From contig NZ_CABPRU010000001.1 in NCBI RefSeq assembly GCF_902459705.1, positions 868,001 to 932,000 on the forward strand: a stretch of 64,000 nt of DNA. Reading direction: 5' to 3'. The notes under the pieces were generated by a model. That model searched no databases and was not told the DNA's origin. It saw only the letters and a list, made by a program, of their open reading frames with translations. Numbering within the stretch: position 1 is the first letter of the stretch; every line of letters begins with the position of its first letter. Below, in pieces: positions 39,331 through 49,291 of the stretch. Source of the DNA: Pandoraea terrigena. GTDB lineage: Bacteria; Pseudomonadota; Gammaproteobacteria; Burkholderiales; Burkholderiaceae. Position numbers and translations under genes: made by a program.

Positions 39331-40161
39331 TCACTGGCAGGCGGTGTTCTGCGCGTTGCGCAGGCGAACGGCTTCGGGAATCGGCACCACGGTGCGCAGC
39401 GACGGCGCGCCTTTCTCGAACAGAATCAACTCGCCTGGCGCGAAGGTTGTCCAGACTTCGTTGTCCGTGAGTGGCGCCGTGGCGATCACCGCGACACGAT
39501 CGGCCGGCGTCGTGAACTTGGAGAAATCGATTTCCCAGTCGGCATCGATCAGATGCGCCTTCGTGAAAGGCCATTGGCGGGCGATAAAGTGCAACCGCGT
39601 CGAGCAGTGCGCGATCAGCGCCTGGCCGTTCGAGAGGACGAAGTTGAACACGCCGTGGCGCGTGATCGTGCGCGTAATGTCCTCGACGGCGTGGAACAGC
39701 TCGTCGAGCGGCGGCTGCGAGCCGGGGAAGCGCTTGCGCAGGCCCTGCATGATGTCGCAGAAGGCGCGCTCGCTGTCGGTCGTCCCCACCGGCTGGTAGA
39801 CGCCCGAGAGAAACGGGTCGTAGTCGAGCAGATCGCCGTTGTGCGCGAAGATCCAGTGGCGTCCCCACAGTTCGCGCTGGAACGGGTGGCAGTTCTCCAG
39901 CTCAACGATGCCTTGTGTCGCTTTGCGGATATGCGCGATCACGTTCTTGGACTTGATCGGGTATTTCTTCACCAGCTCGGCGATGGGCGAATTCGCCGCG
40001 GCCTGGTGATCGATGAACAGCCGGCAGGCTTTGTCCTCGAAAAAGGCGATGCCCCAGCCGTCCGCATGGTGATCCGTGCCGCCCCCACGCGCCGCGAAAC
40101 CGGTAAATGAGAACGTGATGTCGGTCGGTTCCGCACAATTCATTGCAAGCAGTTGGCACAT
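39331..40161 (-). CDS. Class II glutamine amidotransferase (YafJ-like)
   Basis: A 276-residue protein starting MCQLLAMN, chosen because the family needs Cys2 exposed as the catalytic nucleophile after Met removal. [17 protein letters not shown] and FAHNGDL are the glutaminase-domain motifs; the region around [12 protein letters not shown] completes the active site. YafJ-type proteins are stand-alone glutaminase domains without a known synthetase partner. It is divergent from pyrC. Confidence 0.92.
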   Translation of the reverse strand: MCQLLAMNCAEPTDITFSFTGFAARGGGTDHHADGWGIAFFEDKACRLFIDHQAAANSPIAELVKKYPIKSKNVIAHIRKATQGIVELENCHPFQRELWGRHWIFAHNGDLLDYDPFLSGVYQPVGTTDSERAFCDIMQGLRKRFPGSQPPLDELFHAVEDITRTITRHGVFNFVLSNGQALIAHCSTRLHFIARQWPFTKAHLIDADWEIDFSKFTTPADRVAVIATAPLTDNEVWTTFAPGELILFEKGAPSLRTVVPIPEAVRLRNAQNTACQ

Positions 40162-40354
40162 GGGGCGGGCAAATCGAAGATGGGGTGCGCACGTCGTGTC
40201 GGGGCGCCACAACCAGTACAATATGGGGTTGCACAAGCATAGCACCGGCCCCTGTGTACGTACATTCCCGCCCCATGAGTCCGTCGCGCCGACGCGTCAC
40301 CGCGCCGCCACGGTCTCATGGGCTGGCCGCCTCCCCAGATCCCGGAAAACGTTC

Positions 40355-41392
40355 ATGACCAACCAACTGACTCTCACCCGTCCCGATGACTGGCACCTGC
40401 ACGTGCGCGATGGCGATGTGCTCAGGAGCGTGCTGCCCGACAGCGCCCGCCAGTTCGGGCGCGCGATCATCATGCCGAACCTCAAGCCGCCGGTCACCAC
40501 GACCGAACTCGCCGGGGCGTATCGCGAGCGTATTCTCGCGGCGCGCCCGGCCGGCAACGCGTTCGAGCCGCTCATGACCCTGTACCTGACCGACAACACG
40601 GCCGCCGACGAGATCCGTCGCGCGAAGGCGTCGGGCTTCGTGCACGCGGTGAAGCTCTATCCTGCTGGCGCCACGACGAACTCGGACGCCGGCGTGACCG
40701 ATCTGGCCAAGTGCCGCGGTGCGCTCGAAGCGATGCAGGATGTGGGCATGCCGCTGCTCGTGCACGGGGAAGTGACGAGTGCCGACATCGACATCTTCGA
40801 TCGTGAAAAGGTGTTCATCGACCGTGTGATGTCGCCGCTGCGCCGTGATTTTCCGGGCCTTAAGGTCGTGTTCGAACACATCACGACCCAGGACGCCGCA
40901 GCGTATGTCGCGCAGGCCGACGGCCCCATTGCCGCCACGATTACCGCGCATCACCTGCTGTACAACCGCAACGCGATCTTTACGGGCGGGATCCGGCCGC
41001 ATTACTACTGCCTGCCTGTGCTCAAGCGTGAAACGCATCGCGAGGCGCTCGTGAAGGCGGCCACGTCGGGCAGCCCGCGCTTCTTCCTCGGCACCGACAG
41101 TGCCCCGCACGCGCGTGAAGCAAAGGAAGCCGCCTGTGGCTGCGCCGGTTGCTATACGGCGTTGCACGCGGTGGAGCTATACGCCGAAGCGTTCGACAAG
41201 GCGGGCGCGCTCGACAAGTTCGAAGGCTTCGCCAGCTTCCACGGCCCGGATTTCTACGAACTGCCGCGCAATACCGACAAGATCACCCTGGTGCGCGAAG
41301 ACTGGGAACTGCCGGCAGCGCTGCCGATGGGGGATGCGACCGTGGTACCGCTGCGCGGCGGTGAAGTCATCGGCTGGAAGCTCAAGGGGTGA
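40355..41392 (+). CDS. pyrC: Dihydroorotase, type II
   Basis: A 345-residue zinc amidohydrolase. [10 protein letters not shown] holds the metal-binding HxH (His14, His16); [18 protein letters not shown] contains the carboxylated bridging lysine and matches the short type II form; FLGTDSAPH carries the catalytic Asp. It closes carbamoyl-aspartate to dihydroorotate in pyrimidine synthesis. The stop overlaps the DUF3025 start by three bases. Confidence 0.96.
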   Translation: MTNQLTLTRPDDWHLHVRDGDVLRSVLPDSARQFGRAIIMPNLKPPVTTTELAGAYRERILAARPAGNAFEPLMTLYLTDNTAADEIRRAKASGFVHAVKLYPAGATTNSDAGVTDLAKCRGALEAMQDVGMPLLVHGEVTSADIDIFDREKVFIDRVMSPLRRDFPGLKVVFEHITTQDAAAYVAQADGPIAATITAHHLLYNRNAIFTGGIRPHYYCLPVLKRETHREALVKAATSGSPRFFLGTDSAPHAREAKEAACGCAGCYTALHAVELYAEAFDKAGALDKFEGFASFHGPDFYELPRNTDKITLVREDWELPAALPMGDATVVPLRGGEVIGWKLKG

Positions 41393-42267
41393 GTCCGGAC
41401 GGCGCGTCGTCGCCTTTGGCGTCCACGCGCACAGGCCTGCCGGCGATCAACTGGCTCGCCCCTTGGTTCGATGCGGTAGCCGAGCGGGGGCGGGGCGCGT
41501 TGGCGGGTGCCGACTGGCGCGAAGCGCTCTCGGCGCAAGCGGCGGCGGCCGGACAGGTGAGTGGGCGGGGAAGGGCGCTGCGATTCGTCGCGCCGGCGGA
41601 CCTTCCCGCTGACACGGCCTACGAGGCATACATCGCGGCCACCGGCGGCGTGCCGACGCGCGCGAACCTGCACGACTTCTTCAACGCGTTGATCTGGCTG
41701 ACCTATCCGCGCGGCAAGGCGGCGCTCAACGCCCGTCAGGCAGACGCCATTGCCGCTGACGGTGTGCAAGCCACGCGCGGCGCTGCGCGTGATGCCGCCA
41801 CCCTCTTCGACGAGAACGCCGTTCTCTTCGTGTGTAGCGATCCCACCCTTGGCGAGGCACTTCGGGCGTTCGACTGGCACACGCTCTGCGTTGCGCGACG
41901 CGCCGATTGGGGCCGCGCCTGCGAAGTGCAGCCGTTCGGGCATGCGTTGCTGGAGAAACTCGTTGCCCCGTACCCATCGGTGACGTCTCACGCCTGGATC
42001 ATGGACGCGCCACACGCCTACTTTGGCTGGACGCCCCTTGCACGCCGCGCCTGGCTCGACGCCCGGATCGCACCGACGCTCGCCAGTGGGCCGCTCACGA
42101 CACGCGCCTTCGCTCCCTTGCCGGTCCTGGGCATCCCCGGCTGGTGGCCGGCCAACGACGATCCGGCCTATTATCTGGACAGCTCGGTCTTCCGGCCCGG
42201 CCGGCGCCGGACTGGCGGGGGCCGCGATGGAGGACGTTGGGCGGCGACGGTACTGCGGCGCGCGTGA
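41389..42267 (+). CDS. DUF3025 protein
   Basis: A 292-residue protein starting at a GTG overlapping the pyrC stop. It contains [22 protein letters not shown], cut here to the DUF3025 core [10 protein letters not shown], and [28 protein letters not shown]. The function is unknown. The C-terminus is Gly/Arg-rich and ends just before rnpB, whose 5' end is 14 bases downstream. Confidence 0.88.
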   Translation: MSPDGASSPLASTRTGLPAINWLAPWFDAVAERGRGALAGADWREALSAQAAAAGQVSGRGRALRFVAPADLPADTAYEAYIAATGGVPTRANLHDFFNALIWLTYPRGKAALNARQADAIAADGVQATRGAARDAATLFDENAVLFVCSDPTLGEALRAFDWHTLCVARRADWGRACEVQPFGHALLEKLVAPYPSVTSHAWIMDAPHAYFGWTPLARRAWLDARIAPTLASGPLTTRAFAPLPVLGIPGWWPANDDPAYYLDSSVFRPGRRRTGGGRDGGRWAATVLRRA

Positions 42268-42280
42268 TACACTTCGGCCC

Positions 42281-42691
<411 letters not shown>

Positions 42692-42703
42692 ATCCAAACA
42701 AGA

Positions 42704-42738
42704 CACAAAAGGCTCCCGATGGGAGCCTTTTGTGCTTC
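42704..42738 (+). terminator. Intrinsic terminator after rnpB
   Basis: CACAAAAGGCTCCC (42704-42717) pairs with GGGAGCCTTTTGTG (42721-42734) around GAT. The A/T-rich base of the stem gives a T-rich 3' arm on either strand, so it can also serve the convergent OsmC gene. Confidence 0.88.
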
Positions 42739-42784
42739 TGGCGCTGTCGCCGTGGCGGCGAGTGAGTGTGGCGCGCGCGGAAGC

Positions 42785-43207
42785 TCAGCCTTCGACGATC
42801 TCGACGCTATGCGTGATCTGCGCCGTCTTCGCGAGCATGATCGACGCCGAACAGTACTTGTCGTGAGAGAGCGTCACGGCGCGCTCCACCGTGGCGGGGT
42901 TCAGATTGCGGCCAGTGACGGTAAAGTGGAAGTGAATCTTGGTGAAGACCTTCGGGTCTTCGCTGGCGCGCTCCGCCTTGAGCGTGACGCTGCAATCCTT
43001 CACTTCGGCGCGGCTCTTCTTGAGAATCAGCACCACGTCATACGCGGTGCAGCCACCCGTGCCCACCAGCAGCATTTCCATCGGGCGCGGTGCCTGATTA
43101 TGGCCGCCACCTTCCGGTGCGCCGTCCATTGCGACAATGTGGCCGCTTCCCGTCTGCGCTACGAAGGCCATGCCATCCTGGCCCATCCAACTCACCTTGC
43201 ATTCCAT
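42785..43207 (-). CDS. OsmC family protein
   Basis: A 140-residue protein starting MECKVSWMGQDG. The two redox cysteines are in LLVGTGGCTAYDVV and LSHDKYCSASIM, the OsmC/Ohr pattern. Such proteins reduce organic peroxides in the cytoplasm; this OsmC subfamily (YhfA-like) is less well studied than Ohr. It faces the rnpB terminator and its promoter should lie in the AT-rich region upstream. Confidence 0.93.
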   Translation of the reverse strand: MECKVSWMGQDGMAFVAQTGSGHIVAMDGAPEGGGHNQAPRPMEMLLVGTGGCTAYDVVLILKKSRAEVKDCSVTLKAERASEDPKVFTKIHFHFTVTGRNLNPATVERAVTLSHDKYCSASIMLAKTAQITHSVEIVEG

Positions 43208-43547
43208 ATTCCGAAACCCCGATATCCCGTTCAAGCGAAAATTGTAACGGCTTACGCAAAGGTGCGTATGACGCCGAGCGAAACCCCAGGACGTTGGCCG
43301 TAATCCCTTGGGTTGCTGCGCCGCAATATTGACGCTTTTTTGATCGGGTTTTCAGGCGGATAAACCCTAAATCTAGATTTTCGACGCTATTGAGCGTGCC
43401 GGTACATGAGGATTTGTTGATGTAACTGTTTGATTTCAAAGAAAATTGTTCGACGTCTATCATTTTCATGAAATTTCACATTATGGTTATTGATTTCGCA
43501 CTATAAATTTTCTTGCGTCGCAGCATTGCGTTTGCTAGACTTCAGTC
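43208..43547. other. AT-rich intergenic stretch upstream of OsmC gene and candidate sRNA
   Basis: About 340 bases without a gene, visibly richer in A and T than the surroundings from 43360 on. It should hold the leftward OsmC promoter and, at 43513-43541, the rightward promoter of the candidate small RNA. A small inverted pair GGGTTT/AAACCC lies at 43346-43367. Confidence 0.5.
43513..43541 (+). promoter_or_regulatory. Predicted sigma-70 promoter of candidate sRNA
   Basis: TTGCGT (43513-43518) and TAGACT (43536-43541) are separated by 17 bases; each matches the consensus only partly (3/6 and 4/6). Predicted start near 43548. Confidence 0.4.
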
Positions 43548-43643
43548 ATTGGTTGTTGTGCTTCACAGCAATTCTGCCAGTGTCTCCTCCACCCTCCTCC
43601 TTTGGTGGATTTAACCCGGACCCATGAGGTTCGGGTTTTTTTT
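43548..43643 (+). ncRNA. Candidate small RNA with anti-Shine-Dalgarno loop
   Basis: Three consecutive stem-loops. SL1: TTGTTGTG (43553-43560) with CACAGCAA (43564-43571), one G-U pair. SL2: TCCACC (43588-43593) with GGTGGA (43604-43609), exposing CTCCTCC in a 10-base loop complementary to ribosome-binding sites. SL3: AACCCGGACC (43613-43622) with GGTTCGGGTT (43628-43637), one G-U pair, then a T-run, an intrinsic terminator. No coding gene on this strand lies between the rnpB terminator and this one, so the terminator needs a transcript of its own. The architecture resembles the CCUCC-loop sRNA families of other proteobacteria, but no named family is claimed. Confidence 0.6.
43613..43643 (+). 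terminator. Intrinsic terminator upstream of rplM
   Basis: A 10-base stem (one G-U) with a CATGA loop and a T-run of about eight. It ends the candidate small RNA. Confidence 0.88.
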
Positions 43644-43661
43644 GTGCGATCGGAAACGCGG

Positions 43662-43691
43662 TTTACTGGTCGGTGGTTTTTTCTGTATAAT
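43662..43691 (+). promoter_or_regulatory. Promoter of rplM-rpsI
   Basis: TTTACT (43662-43667) and a perfect TATAAT (43686-43691), 18 bases apart. The predicted start near 43698 gives a leader of about 146 bases. Confidence 0.65.
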
Positions 43692-43758
43692 CAACGGCTT
43701 TTCCGGAAATGCCCACGGAAGATACATCAGGGAGAGCCTGCAAGCACAGGACTGCGCC

Positions 43759-43863
43759 ATGCGACGCAAATCGCGAGGACGCGGCCGGCAGACAAGCAGG
43801 AAGTTGATGTTAATGGGGCAAATGTATTTTATTTGGATCGATCATGAAGACGTTTTCCGCTAA
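43759..43863 (+). CDS. Possible 34-codon upstream ORF overlapping rplM start
   Basis: An ATG at 43759 opens a frame of 34 codons, very rich in Arg and Lys at its start ([15 protein letters not shown]), whose TAA lies 20 bases inside rplM. An AGGA is about 8 bases upstream. The rplM start has only a weak site of its own (TTTGGA), so translation could be coupled. This may equally be a chance frame in a structured leader. Confidence 0.2.
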   Translation: MRRKSRGRGRQTSRKLMLMGQMYFIWIDHEDVFR

Positions 43864-44272
43864 GCCGGCAGAGGTGACGCGCGAATGGTTTGTGATTGAC
43901 GCGACGGACAAAGTCCTCGGCCGTGTCGCCAGCGAAGTGGCACGCCGTCTGCGCGGCAAACACAAACCGGAATTCACGCCGCACGTTGACACGGGTGATT
44001 ACATCATCATCGTCAATGCTGCCAAGCTGAAAGTCACGGGCGCAAAGCAAACCGACAAGAAGTACTACCGTCACACGGGTTACCCGGGCGGTATCTACGA
44101 AACCACGTTTGGCAAAATGCAAGAGCGCTTCCCGGGCCGTGCGCTCGAGAAGGCCGTGAAGGGCATGCTGCCGAAGGGTCCGCTGGGCTACGCGATGATC
44201 AAGAAGCTGAAGGTTTACGCCGACGGTAACCATCCGCACGAAGCGCAGCAACCGAAGTCGCTCGAGATCTAA
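43844..44272 (+). CDS. rplM: 50S ribosomal protein L13
   Basis: A 142-residue protein of normal length, starting [32 protein letters not shown] and [17 protein letters not shown] are the L13 signatures; the C-terminus is [12 protein letters not shown]. It binds 23S rRNA early in large-subunit assembly. It is followed after 10 bases by rpsI, the usual pair. The leader carries a clear promoter and no strong ribosome-binding site. Confidence 0.98.
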   Translation: MKTFSAKPAEVTREWFVIDATDKVLGRVASEVARRLRGKHKPEFTPHVDTGDYIIIVNAAKLKVTGAKQTDKKYYRHTGYPGGIYETTFGKMQERFPGRALEKAVKGMLPKGPLGYAMIKKLKVYADGNHPHEAQQPKSLEI

Positions 44273-44282
44273 GGGCCACGCC

Positions 44283-44678
44283 ATGTTCAAAAACGATTGG
44301 AATTACGGCACCGGCCGTCGCAAGAGCGCTGTTGCTCGCGTGTTCATCAAGGCTGGCAAGGGCGACATCGTCGTCAATGGCAAGCCGATCAAAGAGTACT
44401 TCGCTCGCGAAACGTCGCTGATGATTGTCCGTCAGCCGCTCGAGCTGACCAACCACGCTGAAACGTTCGACATCAAGGTCAACGTGTCGGGCGGCGGTGA
44501 AACGGGTCAGGCCGGTGCGGTTCGTCACGGCATCACCCGCGCACTGATCGACTACGACGCGACGCTCAAGCCGACGCTGTCGACCGCTGGCTTCGTCACG
44601 CGCGATGCTCGTGAAGTCGAACGTAAGAAGGTTGGTCTGCACAAGGCCCGCCGTCGCAAGCAATTCTCGAAGCGTTAA
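44283..44678 (+). CDS. rpsI: 30S ribosomal protein S9
   Basis: A 131-residue protein with the S9 pattern: [18 protein letters not shown] near the N-terminus, [19 protein letters not shown], and the basic C-terminal tail [12 protein letters not shown] that reaches the P-site tRNA. Operon with rplM. A terminator follows. Confidence 0.98.
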   Translation: MFKNDWNYGTGRRKSAVARVFIKAGKGDIVVNGKPIKEYFARETSLMIVRQPLELTNHAETFDIKVNVSGGGETGQAGAVRHGITRALIDYDATLKPTLSTAGFVTRDAREVERKKVGLHKARRRKQFSKR

Positions 44679-44722
44679 TCGCCCGGGTGCTTGTTTGCAT
44701 CCGCCTCTGGGGGATGCAAGGA

Positions 44723-44747
44723 AAGGCCGCCTCGTGCGGCCTTTTTT
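44723..44747 (+). terminator. Intrinsic terminator after rpsI
   Basis: AAGGCCGC (44723-44730) pairs with GCGGCCTT (44736-44743) around CTCGT, followed by Ts. Confidence 0.9.
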
Positions 44748-44860
44748 CTATTTGCGGCGCCTCCCGCGCGTATGCCCCGGCGCCGCGTCAAGCGCGTCGC
44801 CGTCCCACGCGTGTCGCGGAAGCTTGATAGAATCGCGGTTCTGATTGAAAGGGGTAGGAC

Positions 44861-45904
44861 ATGGTCAAGGTGGGTATCGTAGGCGGCACCGGCTATACCG
44901 GTGTGGAGCTGCTCCGTTTGCTGGCGCAGCACCCGGAAGTGAAGTTGACGGCGATCACCTCGCGCAAGGAAGCGGGTACGCCGGTCGCCGACATGTATCC
45001 GAACCTGCGAGGCCGTGTCGACCTGGCATTCTGCACGCCTGACGACGCCCGTCTGACCGATTGCGACGTGGTGTTCTTCGCCACGCCGCACGGCGTGGCC
45101 ATGGCACAGGCGCGCGAGCTCCTCGCCGCCGGCGTGCGTGTGATCGATCTGGCGGCAGACTTTCGCCTGAAAGACATCGCCACGTTCGAAAAGTGGTACG
45201 GCCTGCCGCATGCTTGCCCCGACATTCTCGAAGAGGCCGTCTACGGCCTGCCCGAGATCAACCGTGAGAAGATCAAGAGCGCGCGCGTCATCGGTCTGCC
45301 GGGCTGCTACCCGACGTCCGTGCAATTGGGTTATGCGCCGCTGTTTGCCGGTGGCCGCAAACTGGTTGATCCGAAGCACCTGATCGCCGACGCGAAGTCG
45401 GGCGCGAGCGGTGCGGGCCGCAAGGGTGAAACGTCGCTGATCCTCGCGGAGACGGCCGACAACTTCAAGGCCTACGGCGTGAAGGGCCATCGCCATCACC
45501 CGGAAATCAAGCAGGGTCTGGAGGCGATCGCGGGCTACGAAGTGGGCCTGACGTTCGTGCCCCATCTGCTGCCAACGATTCGCGGCATTCACTCGACGCT
45601 TTATGCGACGATCCTGCCCGAAGCGCGCGACACCGATTTCCAGGCGCTGTTCGAGACGTATTACGCGGGCGAGCCGTTTGTCGACGTGCTGCCGGCCGGC
45701 TCGATGCCGGAAACGCGCTGGGTGCGCGCATCGAATTATGTCCGAATGGCAGTGCATCGCCCGGGCAACGAAGACACGCTGGTGATCCTCGTCGTCGAGG
45801 ACAATCTGGTCAAGGGCGCGTCTGGTCAGGGCGTGCAGTGTATGAACCTGATGTTCGGCTTGCCGGAAAACCTGGGGCTGACCCATATTCCCGTACTGCC
45901 GTAA
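44861..45904 (+). CDS. argC: N-acetyl-gamma-glutamyl-phosphate reductase
   Basis: A 347-residue enzyme with AAAGGGG upstream. [17 protein letters not shown] is the NADP-binding loop; [13 protein letters not shown] carries the catalytic cysteine. It reduces N-acetylglutamyl phosphate to the semialdehyde, third step of arginine synthesis. It stands alone, with a TAGAAT hexamer (44827-44832) as possible -10. Confidence 0.97.
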   Translation: MVKVGIVGGTGYTGVELLRLLAQHPEVKLTAITSRKEAGTPVADMYPNLRGRVDLAFCTPDDARLTDCDVVFFATPHGVAMAQARELLAAGVRVIDLAADFRLKDIATFEKWYGLPHACPDILEEAVYGLPEINREKIKSARVIGLPGCYPTSVQLGYAPLFAGGRKLVDPKHLIADAKSGASGAGRKGETSLILAETADNFKAYGVKGHRHHPEIKQGLEAIAGYEVGLTFVPHLLPTIRGIHSTLYATILPEARDTDFQALFETYYAGEPFVDVLPAGSMPETRWVRASNYVRMAVHRPGNEDTLVILVVEDNLVKGASGQGVQCMNLMFGLPENLGLTHIPVLP

Positions 45905-45915
45905 CGGTATTTATC

Positions 45916-45966
45916 GTCTCTAAGCCATTGATTTTTCTGCCGTCGGCACAATTATGGATTAGAGAC
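45916..45966. repeat. 8-bp inverted repeat upstream of erpA
   Basis: GTCTCTAA (45916-45923) is inverted as TTAGAGAC (45959-45966), 35 bases apart, in the argC-erpA gap. It could be a leader stem or a regulator site; it does not match the IscR consensus that I know. Confidence 0.35.
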
Positions 45967-46001
45967 TAGAATGGTACCGAACCGATATTTGGAGATTTGC
46001 G

Positions 46002-46367
46002 ATGAACGCACCGCTTGAGGCCGCCGTCACGGAAATGCCCGCTTTCCTGGTCTTTACCGACAGCGCCGCGGACAAGGTCAAGCAACTGATCGACGAGGAA
46101 GGCAACCCCGAGCTGAAACTGCGCGTTTTCGTGCAGGGTGGCGGTTGCTCCGGCTTTCAGTATGGTTTCACCTTCGATGAAGACGTCAACGAAGACGATA
46201 CCGTGCTCGACAAGAACGGCGTGTCGCTACTGATCGACTCGATGAGCTATCAATACCTCGTCGGCGCCGAGATCGACTATAAGGAAGACATCAACGGCGC
46301 GCAGTTCGTGATCAAGAACCCGAACGCTTCCACGACCTGTGGCTGCGGTTCTTCGTTCTCGGTCTGA
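46002..46367 (+). CDS. erpA: Iron-sulfur cluster insertion protein ErpA
   Basis: A 121-residue A-type carrier with TTGGAG upstream. The three cluster cysteines are in [13 protein letters not shown] and in the C-terminal [10 protein letters not shown]. It passes Fe-S clusters to target enzymes; the IspG/H enzymes are its essential clients in E. coli. A-type identity is sure; ErpA versus IscA is judged from the N-terminus and from position. Confidence 0.94.
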   Translation: MNAPLEAAVTEMPAFLVFTDSAADKVKQLIDEEGNPELKLRVFVQGGGCSGFQYGFTFDEDVNEDDTVLDKNGVSLLIDSMSYQYLVGAEIDYKEDINGAQFVIKNPNASTTCGCGSSFSV

Positions 46368-46400
46368 ACGGCACACGAACGTAGTATCTGAATGCAGTAT

Positions 46401-46430
46401 GAGACGGGGCCCGCAAGGGCCCTTTCTCAT
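46401..46430. terminator. Hairpin terminator between erpA and anmK
   Basis: GGGCCC (46407-46412) pairs with GGGCCC (46417-46422) around GCAA, extended by GAGA/TCTC at the base. It lies between convergent genes. Confidence 0.75.
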
Positions 46431-46476
46431 TGGTGCGTCACTTCGTCGCTTCCGGCGTTCTCGTGGCCCGCCCCGC

Positions 46477-47625
46477 TCAGTGCGGGTAGATCGCGCCGAG
46501 AATGCGAGGGCCCTGTGCGCCGGTGACCGACGCAAGATTTCCCGGTTGCCTGACCAGGCAGCGCTGGGCGAGCCAGGCGAAGGCGCGGGCCTCGACCTGC
46601 TGCGGCGGTACGCCGAGCACCTCGGTCGTGGCGACGCTCACGCCCGGCAGGCGGGTTGCGATGGCTTGCATGAGTGCATGATTGCGCGTTCCGCCGCCAC
46701 AGGCGTAGAAGCCCCGGCAGTCGGGCGCGTAGCGCAACACGTCGTCGGTGACACATTGTGCGGTCAGCGCGACGAGCGTGGCCTGGACATCCACGGGAGA
46801 CACGCCCGGCACGCTCGCCAGACGCGCATCCAGCCATTCGGCGCGGAACAGGTCGCGACCGGTGCTCTTCGGAGGTGCCTGGCGGAAGTAGGATTCGCTC
46901 AGCAAGGCGGCCAGCAAGGCGCCGCTGACGCGCCCGCTGGCGCCCCAGGCCCCTGCGTCGTCATACGACGTGCCGAGATGGCGCGCCGCCCAGCCGTCGA
47001 GTAGCGCATTGCCGGGGCCGCAATCGAAGCCGGAGACAGGCTGGCCTGATGCCGCTGCCGGCAAAATCGTCACATTGCTGATGCCGCCGAGATTGCAGAC
47101 GACGCGCGTTTGCCCGGCGTCCGAAAACATCGCCTGATGATAGGCGGGCACGAGTGGCGCGCCTTGGCCGCCCGCCGCGACATCCCGGCTGCGAATATCC
47201 GCAACGACATCGATGCCGGTCAATTCCGCGAGCAGTGCAGGCGCGTTGAGCTGGCGCGTGTAGCCAATTCCATCGAACTCGCCCGGCCGATGACGGATCG
47301 TCTGTCCGTGTGCGCCGATGGCCGCGACGGCCGACGCAGGCAATCCTGCCGTAGCGAGCAGCTCGCGCACACAGTCGGCATAGACCCGTACCAGCGCGTT
47401 CGCCGCCAGCGCCTCGCGATGCAATTCGTTTTCCGAGGGGGCCTGCAACACCATCAATGTTTCACGCAAGTCGCCGGGAAACGGGAGATAGGCTTCTGCG
47501 AGCACCTGTCCGGTGGCTGACGCGACGAGCACGCCATCGACACCGTCGAGGCTGGTGCCGGACATCAGGCCGATGAAGTGAGCGGGGGACGCCGGGGCGT
47601 CGAGGTGACGAGCGATGTCGGTCAT
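46477..47625 (-). CDS. anmK: Anhydro-N-acetylmuramic acid kinase
   Basis: A 382-residue sugar kinase. [18 protein letters not shown] is the ATP-binding signature, [11 protein letters not shown] the sugar site, and [14 protein letters not shown] and [11 protein letters not shown] are later conserved parts. It phosphorylates and opens anhydroMurNAc from recycled peptidoglycan to MurNAc-6-P. Its neighbour upstream is a cell-wall endopeptidase, so both serve wall turnover. Ninety-seven bases separate them. Confidence 0.95.
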   Translation of the reverse strand: MTDIARHLDAPASPAHFIGLMSGTSLDGVDGVLVASATGQVLAEAYLPFPGDLRETLMVLQAPSENELHREALAANALVRVYADCVRELLATAGLPASAVAAIGAHGQTIRHRPGEFDGIGYTRQLNAPALLAELTGIDVVADIRSRDVAAGGQGAPLVPAYHQAMFSDAGQTRVVCNLGGISNVTILPAAASGQPVSGFDCGPGNALLDGWAARHLGTSYDDAGAWGASGRVSGALLAALLSESYFRQAPPKSTGRDLFRAEWLDARLASVPGVSPVDVQATLVALTAQCVTDDVLRYAPDCRGFYACGGGTRNHALMQAIATRLPGVSVATTEVLGVPPQQVEARAFAWLAQRCLVRQPGNLASVTGAQGPRILGAIYPH

Positions 47626-47722
47626 GGGCGGAGCGGGGCGGGGCCGGAGAAATCGAATCCGCGCTGCGCGGCGCGACGTGTGCGTCACACATCGCGCCGC
47701 GCTGCGCGGTCTCCAGCATACC

Positions 47723-49093
47723 TCAATCGCGCTCGGCGACCTGCACGGTGCGCATCAAGTCGATGCGCTTGAGGAGATTCTCGGCGTACATGTCGAACAG
47801 CTTCAGGCGAGCCCCCGAGAGCGGTGCGACGGCTGCCACGTCGGTCGAGAACGGGTTGCGCGGCACGCCCTTGTAGCGCAGCTCGTAGTGCAGATGCGGG
47901 CCGGTGGCCCAGCCCGTCTGGCCGACGAAGCCGATGACCTGACCTTGCGTGACATGGGTGCCGGGCTTCATGCCCTGGCCGAAGCCGGACAGGTGAGCGT
48001 AACGCGTCTGGTAATTGCCCGCGTGATTGATCTCGACCAGGTTGCCGTAGCCGTTCTGCTTGCCGACGAACTTGACCACACCGTCGCCGGCCGCAAACAC
48101 GCGCGTGCCGATAGGCGCCGCCAGATCCACGCCCTCGTGCTGCTTCCACTTGTGCTGGAACGGATGCTCGCGACCGCCGAAGGCCGACGAAATGCGCGAA
48201 AACTCGACCGGCGTGCGCAGGAACGCCTGCTTCAGGTTGCGGCCATCGAAGCCGTAATACGCGCCCTCGGGCGAGCCCTTCGGATCGGCGTACCAGATGG
48301 CCTGATGCGTCTTGCCCTGATTGATGAATTCGACGGCCAGCACGCGGCCCGTGCGAACGGTGCGATCCTGCTGCTTGATCACCTCGTACACGAGGCGGAA
48401 ACGGTCGCCGCGGTGCACGCCGCGCTGGAAGTTGATCACCCCGGAGAAGATGGTCACCATCTGCGCGACGACGGCGTCGGGTACCCCGGCATCGTCCATC
48501 GCCGTGAAGAAATTACCCGCGATGGCCCCGGAGCGCATGGCCCATTCGGTATCGTTGGCAAGCTGTTCCATGCGCGCGCGCAGGCGACCGGCGTCGTTGC
48601 GATCGATCACCAGTTGCTGGGCCGCGGTGCCGCCGTTCGACAGCACGGTGGCGAGCGAGACGAGTTTGCCGTCGTCGTCGGTCTCGGCCTGCACGACATG
48701 CCCTGCGGGCACGCCGATCAGGCGCCGGGCGATGGCGTTATCGCGAATGAACCGCTCGGCCGCGGGGTCCTGGATCGACAGCCGCGAGAGCATGTCGCCA
48801 AGGGTTTCGCCGCGGCGCAGGGCCACTTGATGGATAAAGGTCTGGGTTTGCGCGTCGAGCTGCTGGATCTGTTTGGCCAGGTCGGGGAAGGTGAGCGGTA
48901 ACGTCACGCTCGCCCCGTTGCGGGCCGCGTCGGGCACCATCGGTGCCACGCCGAAAGCGGTCACCATCCCCAACGCCAGGGTCGAACCGACCGTTGCCAC
49001 GATTTGCACCTTCCTGCGACGGTGCTTGGGCTGGGTGGGATCGATCAGGGTCAGCAGTTCACGCGCAAAAAAATCACGGAGTTTTGGCCACAT
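47723..49093 (-). CDS. M23 family metallopeptidase (peptidoglycan endopeptidase)
   Basis: A 456-residue protein starting [15 protein letters not shown] membrane anchor at about residues 30-52 ([20 protein letters not shown]) is followed by a LysM-like segment ([15 protein letters not shown]) and the LytM/M23 zinc domain: HEGVDLAAP and GPHLHYELR hold the metal ligands. All are intact, so it is probably an active DD-endopeptidase like MepM rather than a NlpD-type activator. It is divergent from tyrS. Confidence 0.92.
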   Translation of the reverse strand: MWPKLRDFFARELLTLIDPTQPKHRRRKVQIVATVGSTLALGMVTAFGVAPMVPDAARNGASVTLPLTFPDLAKQIQQLDAQTQTFIHQVALRRGETLGDMLSRLSIQDPAAERFIRDNAIARRLIGVPAGHVVQAETDDDGKLVSLATVLSNGGTAAQQLVIDRNDAGRLRARMEQLANDTEWAMRSGAIAGNFFTAMDDAGVPDAVVAQMVTIFSGVINFQRGVHRGDRFRLVYEVIKQQDRTVRTGRVLAVEFINQGKTHQAIWYADPKGSPEGAYYGFDGRNLKQAFLRTPVEFSRISSAFGGREHPFQHKWKQHEGVDLAAPIGTRVFAAGDGVVKFVGKQNGYGNLVEINHAGNYQTRYAHLSGFGQGMKPGTHVTQGQVIGFVGQTGWATGPHLHYELRYKGVPRNPFSTDVAAVAPLSGARLKLFDMYAENLLKRIDLMRTVQVAERD

Positions 49094-49291
49094 CACGTAA
49101 AATTCTGCGCAACTTACAAAAAAGCCCGGGCGGAGCGACACGCTTCGAGATTGCCTGCCGGAATTCCGGGGCAACCCGGCGTCGCTTCGGCCCGAGCCGA
49201 GAATTGAGCGGCGATTATAGCAGAGCCGCCGCGGCTTCCGCCTTTACTGACTGCTCAAGGGAAACCCTGAACCAGTCCGGACAACGATGTT

